This document shows positions 11,795 through 24,119 of a stretch of 64,000 bases of DNA, in pieces. The translations under genes were made by a program, and so were the position numbers. The notes under the pieces were generated by a model that did not search any database, was not told where the DNA came from, and saw only the letters and a program-made list of their open reading frames with translations. The first letter of the stretch is position 1. Each line of letters starts with the position of its first letter. This stretch comes from Cristatella mucedo (taxonomy: Eukaryota > Bryozoa > Phylactolaemata > Cristatellidae), in the NCBI GenBank assembly GCA_009760855.2, contig WPIO01000025.1:1595501-1659500 (forward strand). Reading direction: 5' to 3'.

Positions 11795-11945
11795 AATATT
11801 ATAATAATATAACTCATTTATATAGCGCCCCAAGAGAACTTAATCTCTATTCAGGAGCTTCACATATGCCTCGGGGCTCAAGCCCACGACCTCAGTCAGA
11901 CCTTGGTCGGGGCGAGCACCTTAACCGCTGGACCAAACAAAAAAT
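11795..11945 (-). mobile_element. tRNA-derived SINE with LINE-type tail
   Basis: Read on the minus strand, it starts with TGGTCCAGCGGTTAAGGTGC (A-box-like), continues to GAGGTCGTGGGCTTGAGCCC (B-box-like), and ends with an AGAGATTAAGTTCTCT block, GGGCGCTATATAAATGAG and a TATTATTATAA tail. The head looks like a tRNA-derived pol III promoter. The tail matches that of the L2-like LINEs of the window, so the LINE probably supplied the reverse transcriptase. Confidence 0.75.
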
Positions 11946-12649
11946 GCAGGAAAAATATGCAAAAATTATAAAAATGCACGAACGGCAGTGACAACCACCG
12001 TAATGGCAACCTAATCATTTGATTTTTGAGTAAATACATAACGTTGCTGTAGCCAAAAGCATGCAAACTAAGAGTAGTAAGACAAAAGGCATGCTACAGT
12101 AACTATCACTTATGGCGCGAAATTTATTAGGCGAATAGGACGTTGCAACTCAATTATTGGCAATGACCGGTCGGACCCGTCCAGGCCTGGAGCTGATCAA
12201 ATGCTCGCTGGCATAAGCAGTTTCGCTACCCCGGACTCACATGCGCTGACAAAGCGCATCGTCGGATTTGATGCCAGCGGCCAGTTGCTGTAATCTAACT
12301 TTAAGAATATCTTTCCGACTTGTATTAGCGCGGGGACTGCCTGACCGAGAAATATTTTGAGGGCTCCCAGTTTTCCCTACCTTTTTCACGCTGTGCACAA
12401 CAATAATTGTAAATATTGGCAGATCAGTAGCAGTTTGACCGTACGAAATTTCAGCCCCGTAAAGTGCCACAATATTACCTCTCAAGCAGCTTGATAATTC
12501 GGCAACTTTTGTAATGACTCAGGGGATTTTTCTGGCGCAATTCATATAATACATTTCACTTTCTGGGTAAGCTCTACAATTTTGGTTCATTCACAGCCTC
12601 AAGGCTATGAATAAAGTAAGTGCTCAGACGCACTTTTTCGCTTGCACGA

Positions 12650-12803
12650 TGCTGGTTTGTCCCAATCGTGGAGGTGCTCGTCTCAACCAAGGTCAAAGTG
12701 AATGTATTTTGATGACCGAGGTTGTGGGCTCAAGCCACGTGAGATATGTGAAAGCGCCTGAACGGAGGTTAGGTTATCTTGGGGCGATATATACATGATT
12801 AAT
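12650..12803 (+). mobile_element. tRNA-derived SINE, diverged
   Basis: Same layout as the SINE at 11795-11945 but on the plus strand: GGAGGTGCTCGTCT, then GAGGTTGTGGGCTCAAGCC, then a decayed GGTTAGGTTATCTTGGGGCG tail. It directly abuts the Tigger-like element at 12807. Confidence 0.6.
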
Positions 12804-12806
12804 ATA

Positions 12807-13474
12807 CAGCGGTACCTCATTTATCTTGGTTAATCAGTTCCAGACTCTACCACGATAAGTGAATTTCCGCAAAGTAGGATTATGTATTTATAAATCAAAT
12901 ATTTTCTTACTTTGAGCATAGAAAATCTGTTCACGACTCTCTGTTTCACGGTTTTTTACTTTATTAGAGCTCTCTAGACATGAAATAACACCTCATTAGC
13001 AACCAATACACTCGTATTACCTAATACATTAGAAAAGATAAGAGAAAATAAGACATAGAAGTTACAAATATCATATAATTATTGTAAATTTAACTAAGCA
13101 CACACACATTTCTTACACAAAAATCACTAACCTATAAAAAATAGCGCAATTTGTTCTATTATGAAGTGATAAAGATGATGAGATATACTGCACGGCAAAG
13201 AAGTGCAAGGTTACTGCTCCTCTGAAGATGTGGTCGAGCGGCTGGCTGCTGCCTGGCGTTGAAAGATTTGCGGAGGCACTCGAATATATATGTATACAGT
13301 TAATACCTAAAGTAATTTTATTTTAATTTTGTTTCACAGGGGTGTATAGTTGACTCAGACAACTATGCGCCTGTCATCTTCACTACCTCGATCAATTTTT
13401 TATTGAATTTATTTGAAAACCCAAGGTAGAGTGAGGCCACGAACATCGACGCATAAAGTGGTGAGAGACGACTG
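12807..13474. mobile_element. pogo/Tigger-like non-autonomous DNA transposon
   Basis: The left end, after a TA dinucleotide, reads CAGCGGTACCTCATTTATC and continues with GAATTTCCGCAAAGTAGG; the right end on the opposite strand reads CAGTCGTCTCTCACC. CAG termini with CCTC next to them and a TA target are typical of pogo/Tigger elements. Both end regions recur at 50967-52824. No transposase frame is visible in the 668 bases, so this is a MITE-like or internally deleted copy. The two inverted ends match only loosely. Confidence 0.6.
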
Positions 13475-13481
13475 CATACAT

Positions 13482-13489
<8 letters not shown>

Positions 13490-13520
<31 letters not shown>
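13490..13520. repeat. (CA)n(TA)n microsatellite
   Basis: A short compound CA then TA run joining the Tigger-like element to the left arm of the inverted structure. Confidence 0.9.
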
Positions 13521-14831
<1,311 letters not shown>

Positions 14832-14865
<34 letters not shown>

Positions 14866-14928
14866 TATATATATATATATATATATATGCATATATATAT
14901 ATATATATATATGCATATATATATATAT
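14832..14928. repeat. (TA)n microsatellite with ATGCAT interruptions
   Basis: About 97 bases of TA, interrupted by three GC dinucleotides making ATGCAT. It is followed by AT-rich DNA that runs into the right arm. Confidence 0.95.
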
Positions 14929-14968
14929 AAATTTTTATAAATAATGTATATGTAAGAAATATATATAT

Positions 14969-15166
14969 AAACAAACGATCGGCCCACTGCCGAAGGAACT
15001 CCACCCGCCTGCTTGACAGAGTCTGCATGTATTCCGTTCAAACACCGCGATTACAGTCACTCACCACTATGATCAGATGCAATCTAAATCCTAATGCGGC
15101 GCTTATTTAAGATTCTAACCAGACATTTTTATATATGTGACCCATAATAATCATAAATCAGCAACC
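14969..15166 (-). repeat. Right arm of 190-bp inverted repeat
   Basis: Reverse-complement counterpart of 13519-13707; I judge the identity at roughly four bases in five by eye. The inner end AACAAACGATCGGCCC abuts AT-rich sequence and the TA array, so both arms have the same end next to TA repeats. Confidence 0.85.
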
Positions 15167-15169
15167 ACT

Positions 15170-15830
15170 AATCGGGGCAGAAAGTAATCTAGGCTCAATT
15201 AATGGTGGCCATAGCTTGTCGGTCGCAGCACGCCACCCTAGCCCGCGTAGGCGGCTGCTTCTGCCGGGCACATCGCTTCAAAGATTTCTCCAGACTTTTG
15301 GTCTGCGAAAATAGCAGCAGTCAGCGTTTGTTAGGGTACTTATTTTAAAGTTGTTGGGGAAATATTACACGGCCTTCTGTGGCATCTGTACGCTCAGACG
15401 AACGCCTCCTGACATCCACGAGGCTGGGTACAATACGCCGATCTAAGTTGGCACGCTGATTTTCAAACGCATGGTCCGCCGCGGCATGAAATTTTAATTT
15501 CAACGAACAGCTTCATTATTTATGCAGCCCGCATTTCACATCGCCCCTGCTAGCGGGACAAGGCGGTCATTACGAAGTGCGATTCATTCTACTTACGGTC
15601 GAACATCCGGCGTTCTGCCTACGGTGTGACGGGTAAGCAACCTAGTTGGCGACACCTGCCGTCGCAAGCGCTGCTGATGGCACGGAGGCCGAGCCCACGC
15701 CCGTTCTATTTCTAGATCCAATTCGCTGCGACAGCAACGCCTTTGTCGCGGGTGACGGCATGCAGATGAGGCACCGCCTACTTTGAGCCAGGAGCGCCGC
15801 AGGTTCGCAGAGACGCCGTCGTCCTTGGGT
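15170..15830 (+). other. Probable intron or intergenic
   Basis: No coding exon recognised. It leads into an acceptor in front of the terminal exon at about 15835. In that exon's frame the nearest upstream stop is TGA at 15784-15786, so the exon must start after it. Confidence 0.4.
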
Positions 15831-15834
15831 ACAG

Positions 15835-16041
15835 TCTAGTACCGATTTGCCAGCGTCAGAGGTCCTGCACTCCAACGCAATCGAACGCAGACCAAACTTC
15901 CGGAGTCTGCGGCGTGAAGCGGTTAGCAGCGGCGAACTCGCACCCGAGGAGCGTCCTACCAGCAGGACCCCCGTGCTGCGATCCGCGGAAAGCTCCACCG
16001 AGCCCGTTGCGGAAGCTTCGTCGGAGAACCATCAGCTCTAG
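15835..16041 (+). CDS. Probable terminal coding exon, unknown protein
   Basis: After a candidate acceptor (gtccttgggtacag) a 69-codon frame runs to TAG at 16039-16041 and is followed 12 bases later by AATAAA. The peptide is hydrophilic and serine/glutamate-rich, with segments such as RRPNFRSLRREAVSSG and SAESSTEPVAEASSENHQL, like a disordered cytoplasmic tail. Codon use is varied and resembles that of the WD-repeat exon rather than a triplet repeat. Alternative acceptors at 15803 or 15811 would add a few residues. No upstream exon was identified, so the protein family is unknown. It could be chance, but the stop plus poly(A) signal arrangement argues for a real 3' end. Confidence 0.5.
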   Translation, partial: SSTDLPASEVLHSNAIERRPNFRSLRREAVSSGELAPEERPTSRTPVLRSAESSTEPVAEASSENHQL

Positions 16042-16052
16042 CGTTTTTTGTC

Positions 16053-16058
16053 AATAAA
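16053..16058 (+). terminator. Poly(A) signal after the 15835-16041 exon
   Basis: AATAAA follows the stop codon by 11 bases, giving an unusually short 3' UTR if it is used. Confidence 0.45.
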
Positions 16059-16129
16059 TCAGAAGCAATTGAGCGGAAGGATTAGCGCGATTTCTGGTAA
16101 CAATAGCAATCATAAGAAAAAAAATTGCT

Positions 16130-16455
16130 TGCACAGCACGCCAAGAGAACTTGACTTCTCCAGTCACTAAACAGCTCGTTGGAAGAGAATCGATACCAAA
16201 GGTTTAGTAGCATGCATGGTATCAAGCAAGAAACTGTAAGCATGTATGAAGCTTAGCCCTGCTCAGCTACAACAAACGTGAAGGGGTAGCGGTCAGTAAG
16301 AGCTCTGGCTATTAGCGTGACTGAATCGTGCATAGGTACGCAGGCAAAGCGCGCCGCAACAAAAACCGCTTCAAAGCTCATCGGTACGGAGCCCTGAGGT
16401 ATATGTAAAGCAACTGAAAAGAGATCAAGTTATTTTCGGGGGTTATACAAATTAA
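16130..16455. mobile_element. Decayed SINE/LINE tails, inverted pair
   Basis: At 16130-16175 a minus-strand LINE-type tail block is visible (CACGCCAAGAGAACTTGACT). At 16285-16455 a plus-strand SINE-like unit ends in AAAAGAGATCAAGTTATTTTC, the same tail block in the other orientation. Both are heavily mutated. Confidence 0.4.
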
Positions 16456-16459
16456 TTAT

Positions 16460-17875
16460 ATATTTCTTTAAGGAAAGCTGAAGGTAGAAAAATGCGTCTT
16501 TAGCTAAGACTTACAAGTGCAATGCCATTGCAGGTATTGTCCGTAGCCAAAAGTTGGAGCTGGAAATAGAGGGAACTTCTTTTTGCTCACATTTTCTTGG
16601 TTACTGTCTCGTTTCAGGACGTCAGAGTGGCCGAGTGCAGTTGTAAGGAAATAAGAATACTAGAATAATAGAAGAAAGAAGCATATTGCCGAGGCTAGAC
16701 CGTGTGGCTGACGTGTCGTGAGGCCATCGGACGAATTGCTTTTTAATTTTGATGACGTTTCTTAATTTTCGTATAACGTCAATAAACACATGCTTTTGCA
16801 AAAAAAGTTTCTTCTCTTGAGAATTGAGAAACAGAGAAATATCAAACCCAAGCCATCAGAGGAAGTCATTTTAAGCCCGTGTTTGAAACCATTTGCACGC
16901 ACGTAGGTTCTTCGGCAGTCCGACCTCTGTTTTAACGAAGCTTGGGACACGGAGTCATCGGCTGCAGTCGAATCGGCCGTAGAAGTGTGCTAGGCGCTAA
17001 AATCGGCAATGTTCTCGCGGCTTGTCAACCGTCCGAATGAGAGCGTGCAATCGTAAAAGGCTTCGCGTTTGTAGTAATTATAAAAAAAGTATTTTTCAGG
17101 TAAGAGTGCGATCACCGAGCGTTGCTTGTCAGGTCGAGGACAAGCATTTGATAGTGACACGCTGCACTCTAGTTGATGCTCGTCGTCGCTGCTAAACTGC
17201 TCTGCCATGTAAGCGCGAGGATATTGCAACGGCTCCGACTTGTTGCCTAGACGTCTAGAGGCAATCGTCCGAGCGCCTGCCGCCTCTGCTTGCCAATCGT
17301 GCCGGCGGCGCGCTAGCCCGCTTCGAAGCGCGCCGCGCTTCCGAGCGTCGTGGCCGCGCTCGGGCTCTCTGCGAGATCTCCGACGAGGGATTTCATGATT
17401 CGGGCGTCGCGCTGCGTCAATTGCGCCCGAGTGCGACTGCGGCCGCCCGCACGCTGTGCAGCGCCCGCGCCGCGAGGTATCTCCAGCAGGTGAGCCGCGC
17501 GAGAGAGCCGGCCGCCGGCGCTGCGGGTGCTCGCGCCGCCAACCGTCCACCGGTCGTTGCTGCTCGTCTCTCTGAGCTTCGGCACCACTCCTCCTGAAGC
17601 TCGCGGTCTACACGGAGCACGATTCGGCCGCCGCAGAACGCGACTCGTCCTGTGCGCGGCCGGCACTGGTTCGCGAGCGCTGTCGCGGGGCTTATGGGCG
17701 GAGGGCATTCGGCTAGCTAGTGACGCCGCGCTTGCGGTCGTGCGAGCTGACATCAGTTACCGAATGCGCACCTGCGACGTATCGCAGAAGCGTAATTCGG
17801 TTGCCGCGCGCGTGCGCGCTTCCGGTCACACCGACTTCTCTTCTCGCGCAGCGCTCGCTCACTCGTTGATCTCCC
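16460..17875. other. No gene seen; tRNA-like fragment
   Basis: At 16620-16650 the string GTCAGAGTGGCCGAGTGCAG resembles the 5' half of a class II (Ser/Leu) tRNA with its A box, but no matching 3' half follows, so it is a fragment. From about 17200 the DNA becomes CpG-rich; frames there are Arg/Ala-rich on both strands and lack splice context. Confidence 0.4.
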
Positions 17876-17877
17876 CC

Positions 17878-17972
<95 letters not shown>

Positions 17973-19300
17973 GTCTCTTCCCGTCTCGCGCTCTCTCCCA
18001 TCTCTCACTCTCGCTCTCTGTCCCGTCTTTCTGTCTCCTTGCTCTTCTCTTTCTTTAACGAAATCCTTCTAATTTTTGATCTCAGTAGGCGGCAGCGCGT
18101 GCGTGCACAGCCCGCTTTAGGATGCTATTTCTGAGAAGATCTTTCACGGCACGACTGCGATATTGGGCGTCGAGCGCCACCTTGGCGTCAGACGAGCGTC
18201 AATAATTGAGAGGTTTTTCAAGCACGCACGCCAGCCAGCGCTCGAGCGCGAGTGGCGAGACCTAGGAGTCAGCTCGCTTCCATTAATTGCTAATGCATCG
18301 AAACGCCTACGCCTGGCGATGGCGTCTTCGAAGACGACTGCTTCGCCGGAGATGACAGCTTCGACGGGATTGGCCGGACGCCGAGCCAATGGTGCAGCGC
18401 TCCGGTCGCCACACACTGCGGCCCCTTCCCGCTCTCCTGCTGCGAGCTCGCCTCCTCTGCCTCGCTTCTCTCGCGGGCTGCTGAGTTAGGTAGCGAGGGC
18501 CAGCATGGCGGTGCGGGCTACCGTCGGTCCTACTACCTACTAGCACTCCGCTCCTCCGACTCGTCGTCGGCGGCCAGCAGCAACGCAAGCCTGCGACTCG
18601 CGGTCTCTCCGCCGCGAGTCGGCGGCGCTTTCAGAAACGCGCACTGCTTAAGCGCGAGTTGGTCCCAACGGTTGTCGGAGCGGTATTTTGGTAGCGAATG
18701 GCCGCCGTGCGTCGACGTCGCTGAATCGACGACAACCCGATCTCGTCTCCGCCGAACCGACACGCGTTTGGCTGGGGATTATGGCGTACTTGACAGCAAA
18801 TGAAAGACGCGAGGCGCGATTTCTACGATAGCTTGCGCAGTGAGCGCTCGGACACAGGTCGAGGTTAAAAAGAGATCCGGGTTGCTCCTTGCGACGAAGG
18901 ACGACGCGCAAGGGGAGAGGGCAGTGGCTGGGGGCAGGCGTGTATACGCAGTCAGAGCGAGGCCGACGCTTCCGGACCGCACGAGGAGCCCGTGCGACTA
19001 GCCCGCACGCTCGTCCTTACTGGCGTCGCTGGCGTCGCACGCGCTCTTTACAGGGGCGTGACAGCGCGCCCAAGACGCGCCACAAATGCTGCTGTAAATG
19101 CCAGTGTCCGAATGGTTTCTGAGCTGCAAAATGCTGCTGAGACACGAAAAAAGGCACCGGGAAGTCCTCTGCCCACGTGGTTTTCATCAGGTCAGGCTAG
19201 AAATACAGAGTCGCCGACTGCGTTCCTTACGTGCGGCAGCACGCAGCCGCCGATCGACACTCGCGAGCCAGGTGAGACCTGGGCCAACCTGGAGTGCTAG
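17200..19300. other. CpG-rich island
   Basis: High GC with abundant CpG surrounds a long TC array. This would suit a promoter or 5' UTR region in an animal with unmethylated CpG clusters, but no TATA box or initiator is supported. Confidence 0.45.
17880..17969. repeat. (TC)n microsatellite
   Basis: About 90 bases of pure TC, with further TC-rich sequence to 18050. Confidence 0.97.
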
Positions 19301-19526
19301 CTCAATTCCTCTGGGCAGCATTCACCCGGGCGTCGGCGTAGCTGCCGAATGGAGCTATCGGCCGAAGGTGACCCTGCCGACATGCCTCACGGAAGCCACG
19401 TACTCCTCGAATTCCTTCGTATGCTGCCGATCGGCGTTCATGAATTACTCTCGACGTTCCGCTGAAATATCGATGCGGTCAATTGATACTCACACAAACA
19501 CTCTCATGCAAAATGCACGCACAAAG

Positions 19527-19535
19527 TCTCTCTCT

Positions 19536-19615
<80 letters not shown>

Positions 19616-19636
19616 TCTCTCTCTCTCTCTCTCTCA
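19527..19636. repeat. (TC)n microsatellite
   Basis: About 110 bases of TC with a few substitutions. Confidence 0.97.
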
Positions 19637-20544
19637 TTAGGTCTAGCCCTTGTGCAAGAACGTGGCTCTCCAATCTGACTATGACATGTAGATCTGCCAC
19701 TCTTTCAAAGTGCACTAGCGTGGCGTAACGACATAAGTCTTTCTGGAGATGTCGACATGTCGCAGGTCCGCACCGTAAGTTCACCGGTTTATTTCAAGGA
19801 GTGTTACTTTCTCTCCCCCCAAATTTTTTAGCTGCGCCTAAAAGCGGAAATGAATTCGGTCGTGCAAGCGCAGAAGTCGGTATTTAGCAGTGTAACGGCA
19901 CTGAGCGAGCAAACCCACTAAAAGAACACTAGAACATTCCACGACAGCGCGTGGCGCTCTGGTGGCAACCGCTAGTAAGCGGTGAAAATCTGCTTTCAGC
20001 TGGCTCGCAGCACGGGATAAAATGCGGCCGACCGACGCGAGCTGTGCGTACGCGAGCCGTACAGTGTGTCTTAAACGAGCAGGATCGGGTGACATCAGGC
20101 TATCACCTATTTCAGCATCGTTGCACGGGCACTTCTAAATCCACCGAAAGAGGTCGCTCGGCTGCTCAAGAGGCGGTCTCTCTGTCACGGCTGCGCACCG
20201 CGGACCACCATCGCCATGCACCGCGATTGGCGCGTCACTTAAGAACGTAGCGTAATCGTCAACGATTGCTAGAGCGCCCAGTCTGAAGGACGTCGCGTCC
20301 TCGGTGCGTCGTCGCATTCCGATGCATCGATCGCCGCGTCGCCTTTAATGGAAGCGCAATGGAAGCACCGAGGCACCGGGGAGATAGAGCAAACCAACTG
20401 AGGACAGAGAAGATGGCCGCTCTTGTTGTTCCCCTCGCATGCAGCTGGATTTGGGCAGACAGTAACTCGCGGCCCTTGCATCTATCTGAGAGCAACAGAG
20501 TGTATAGGAGATATAAAAAGAGAGAGGGAGAACGAGAGGGCGGG

Positions 20545-20616
20545 ATAGATACATACATACATACATATAAATAAATAAGTAAATAAATATTGACACAATA
20601 TATAGATGGATAGATG
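20545..20616. repeat. Compound tetranucleotide repeat
   Basis: Short runs of ATAC, AAAT and ATGG units lead into the hexanucleotide array. Confidence 0.85.
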
Positions 20617-21147
20617 GAGACAGAGACAGAGACAGAGAGAGAGAGAGAGAGAGAGACAGAGACAGAGAGAGAGTGAGACAGAGACAGAGACAGAGACAGA
20701 GGCAGAGGCAGAGGCAGAGGCAGAGGCAGAGGCAGAGGCAGAGGCAGAGGCAGAGGCAGAGGCAGAGGCAGAGGCAGAGACAGAGACAGAGACAGAGACA
20801 GAGACAGAGACAGAGACAGAGACAGAGACAGAGGCAGAGACAGAGACAGAGACAGAGGCAGAGGCAGAGGCAGAGGCAGAGACAGAGACAGAGACAGAGA
20901 CAGAGACAGAGACAGAGACAGAGGCAGAGACAGAGGCAAAGGCAGAGGCAGAGGCAGAGGCAGAGGCAGAGGCAGAGGCAGAGGCAGAGGCAGAGGCAGA
21001 GGCAGAGGCAGAGGCAGAGGCAGAGGCAGAGGCAGAGGCAGAGGCAGAGGCAGAGGCAGAGGCAGAGGCAGAGGCAGAGGCAGAGGCAGAGGCAGAGGCA
21101 GAGGCAGAGGCAGAGACAGAGACAGAGACAGAGACAGACAGAGACCG
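20617..21147. repeat. (GRCAGA)n hexanucleotide array
   Basis: About 530 bases built from GGCAGA and GACAGA units, arranged in blocks of one or the other variant, with short GA runs at the left. The block 20941-21114 is about 29 uninterrupted GGCAGA copies. In two plus-strand frames it would read as Glu-Ala/Glu-Thr or Arg-Gln repeats, but no start, splice site or flanking protein supports translation. Confidence 0.97.
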
Positions 21148-21149
21148 AG

Positions 21150-24110
21150 AGTAAGTCAAGGACGAGCATAGCGGCGCACGGTAGGGGGCCGTAGCATTGA
21201 TTCGGGACTCCTCGGGGCGCGTGCAATCGAAGTTACAGCAGTCCGCTTATTAAAGGAGGTCAAAGTTCGTTGGCGGTTACGTGAAACGGTACGCAATAAC
21301 GTCTGCAAATTTGATGCCGTCGTTAACTTAGACTTGCCCCTGGGTGTTTCATTCACTGCCTGTTCCGCCTTGCTAGATCTTCACCTAGGTATAAGGTGCT
21401 CGCACGTTCCGGCCCAGCAGCAGGCGTCAAGTGCTACTTCTCGCTATACTTTATGGCTATGTAAGTGAGATTGTTATAAGCAATGCCTCTTGTAGCGCTA
21501 TGAAAATGAAGCTGCTAGACTAGCTGCTCTTTTATTGCAGCGAGCAACTGTAAGGCCGGCCTTGAGTTAATGAAAATAAAAGTAATAATGCAACTGTAAA
21601 GCACCCGAGCTAAATCTCGCTCAGGAAACTTATTCTAAACTGAAAAGAAAGCATATTGACTTATTAGTGACAACGCCATAAGATATTACAGTATACTTAT
21701 TAAAATTGGGTAATTCATGCCGATGGGTTAAATGCTACCTGGAACAGATGCGGGCTCTTAGCTTCATTTTAAATGTTGTCAACCCTGGAAATCTTGTTGA
21801 GTACTGACCCATCAAAATAGCCAATGAAAAAGAAGCCCGACCAAACAACCTCGAAAAAGTAGCTTACCCTCAAATTATCCCGAGAAAGAATTGTCCCCAA
21901 AATAATAGCCCTTCCATATCAGCTCTCAGTCTCAATTTTTAGAAATTAAATAATTGTAGGATATTACAGGACAGCTAGTGCAAATTGAATTTATTTTGAC
22001 AAGAGAAAACCCTTCTACTTTAGATGCATTGCAGAACAATTAGTTAAGTAATGACACTAGTGTATGCTCATCGTGCCTCTTTTACTATAAATTATTGGAT
22101 TACTTTAACAAAAAAACAATAGCAAATGTTGGCATTCCGAAATAATGATATTAAATTAACCCAAGCACTATGTATTAATTTAAATTAATTTCAAGTTAAT
22201 CAAACAGAAAAACACTTTTTCAAACAATTAAATCCTCAGATGACTAATGACTCGGCTAATTATTTAAGCATATTAGTGACATTTGAAATGCGAGTTCAGA
22301 TCTGGTTTTTGCAAACTAAGCAACAGAAGTTTTCGATTTCGGCTGGATACAGTTTGCTCAATATGTCCAAGATTACGGAAAATAAAGCTCATGAACGTTT
22401 GATGACGTATATAGCAAAATGTATCTAGCCGAAGTAGGAAGTTTTTATTGGCTAGTTTGAAAGAAGAACTGAACTCGTCAGCGTTTTAAATTTCACTCAG
22501 GTACGTATAGTATTAGCCGAGTTATGGAATTTACAAAGCGCCAACTTACCCTGGAAATTGAGCTGTATAAAATTCACAAGAATGCACCTCAACAAACTTC
22601 AAGCTTGTATCTTGATCTACCAAGGTTCGACAAGTTGGGATACAAGTCGCATATGATGCAGAAATTGGAAGTTTCTGTATTTCTAGATTTTCTGCTTTCG
22701 GTTTACGTCCGGGTTAGGCGCGGTTTACATACTTTTTTCTTCTTTTATGCGGATGTCGTCAGAACTTTCTATCCCAGTTCTAACATATTTGTCTTTCGAA
22801 AAAATAACCTAAACACATATTCGATTCTCGGACTAATTTTAAGTCCAATGAGTTTGAAGACTAATGTATCGTGAAAATCAAAGCTTTGCTGGAAACTGCG
22901 ATGCCATATGTCCACCGAATAACTCGTTCGGGTTAGACTGTTTGTGACTTATACTCATACATTTCAAAGTGAGATAGCGAAGAGAAGTACCGTCGCTGTA
23001 CGGTTCAGCCTTCGTCATCCAAAGTATTAGTCTTTCCAGTAGTCGAGGACTGGATCGACTTGCGTCTGACAACTTTCCGTCAAAATTTCAAACGCATCTG
23101 TGGCGTCAGAACTCGGGACAAAACTCGCTGCCGACACCACCTTAACCTGCGAGCGGAAGCTATCAGCGTCACGATCAGATGAAGCTCCGGTAAAAGATTC
23201 AATAAGTATTGACCGAGATGGCTAGGTGAACGGCTGAAACGAAAACCTGCCTCGTAGCATCCTGACTGGCCTTATCGATGTCGACCATCGTACTTAGGGG
23301 TTTAAATGGTGGTTTGATCAGCCAAGCCATGGTGAGAATTCAAATGTAGAGCGCCTTGCTCCTATTTTGCAAACGGACAAATATCAGAGGAGCAACTGAT
23401 CTATTGACCAGCGCGTGAAGGGTGATAACTTGAAAGCAGACTTCTTTTGAGCCAGTTTGAAGCGTAAACCGTGAACTAAAGACGGCGCTGCTCTTGAATG
23501 CATAGATTTTCCTCGCGTTCCAAGCATAATGAGTAGATTGACGTCGGCTTCTCATAGGATCCCGCAGAGCAAAATTCACATTTCTCAGGGTGATTCCGGG
23601 AGAATCAGGGATGCCAATTTCTAGGACGGTCATCGGATTAGGAGACGGCGGCAGGATTGATTTCGCCAAATGATTGATTGCATAACATAATGACTTTAAT
23701 AAAATAAAGTTCAATGTTTGGTAGATTTCAACGGAATTTCTTTGGCATTGGTTTCGTTGAGCTATGTTGTTGTCGGTGCTATTTTGATGGTGCTATTTTG
23801 TCGGGGCTTTTATGTCTTGGGCTCTCGTGTGAAGTGGTCGCAACGAGCCGGTAGAAAGTCCCGGGGGGGGGGGGGCATCGGGTGCATAGGAGCTGCTGGA
23901 CGCACGATCTCCAAAGGACTTGAGCCAGATACATAGCTAAATGAATAGATTGTGACGAGTGAGGGTGATTAGCAGTAATGAAAAAGTCAAGGTAAACTTG
24001 ACGGTCGTTAATTAATTCAATTTAAAGGCAGTTTAACTTTTGAAAGAGAGAGAGAGAGAGAGATAGAGTGAACAATTTCTGCTGAAGTAGGCCGACTCAC
24101 CAAAATTGTC
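21150..24110. other. AT-rich stretch, no gene seen
   Basis: Composition falls to AT-rich. Open frames at 22524-22874 (+) and 23340-23714 (-) are the longest, but neither has recognisable motifs or codon bias. A short poly-G run lies near 23865 and a GA run at 24044-24062. Confidence 0.4.
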
Positions 24111-24119
24111 TCTATAAAT

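Noticed and set aside
16620-16720. tRNA-Ser/Leu gene
   Set aside because: Only the 5' half with an A-box-like string is present; no B box, anticodon arm or matching acceptor stem follows.
20345-21226. Very long cysteine/leucine- or serine/leucine-repeat frames on the minus strand and Glu-Ala or Arg-Gln frames on the plus strand
   Set aside because: They are read-outs of the hexanucleotide array in every frame, with no start context, splice signals or flanking conserved protein.
23340-23714. 124-residue minus-strand frame
   Set aside because: No family recognised, no codon bias, no splice context; expected by chance at this length.
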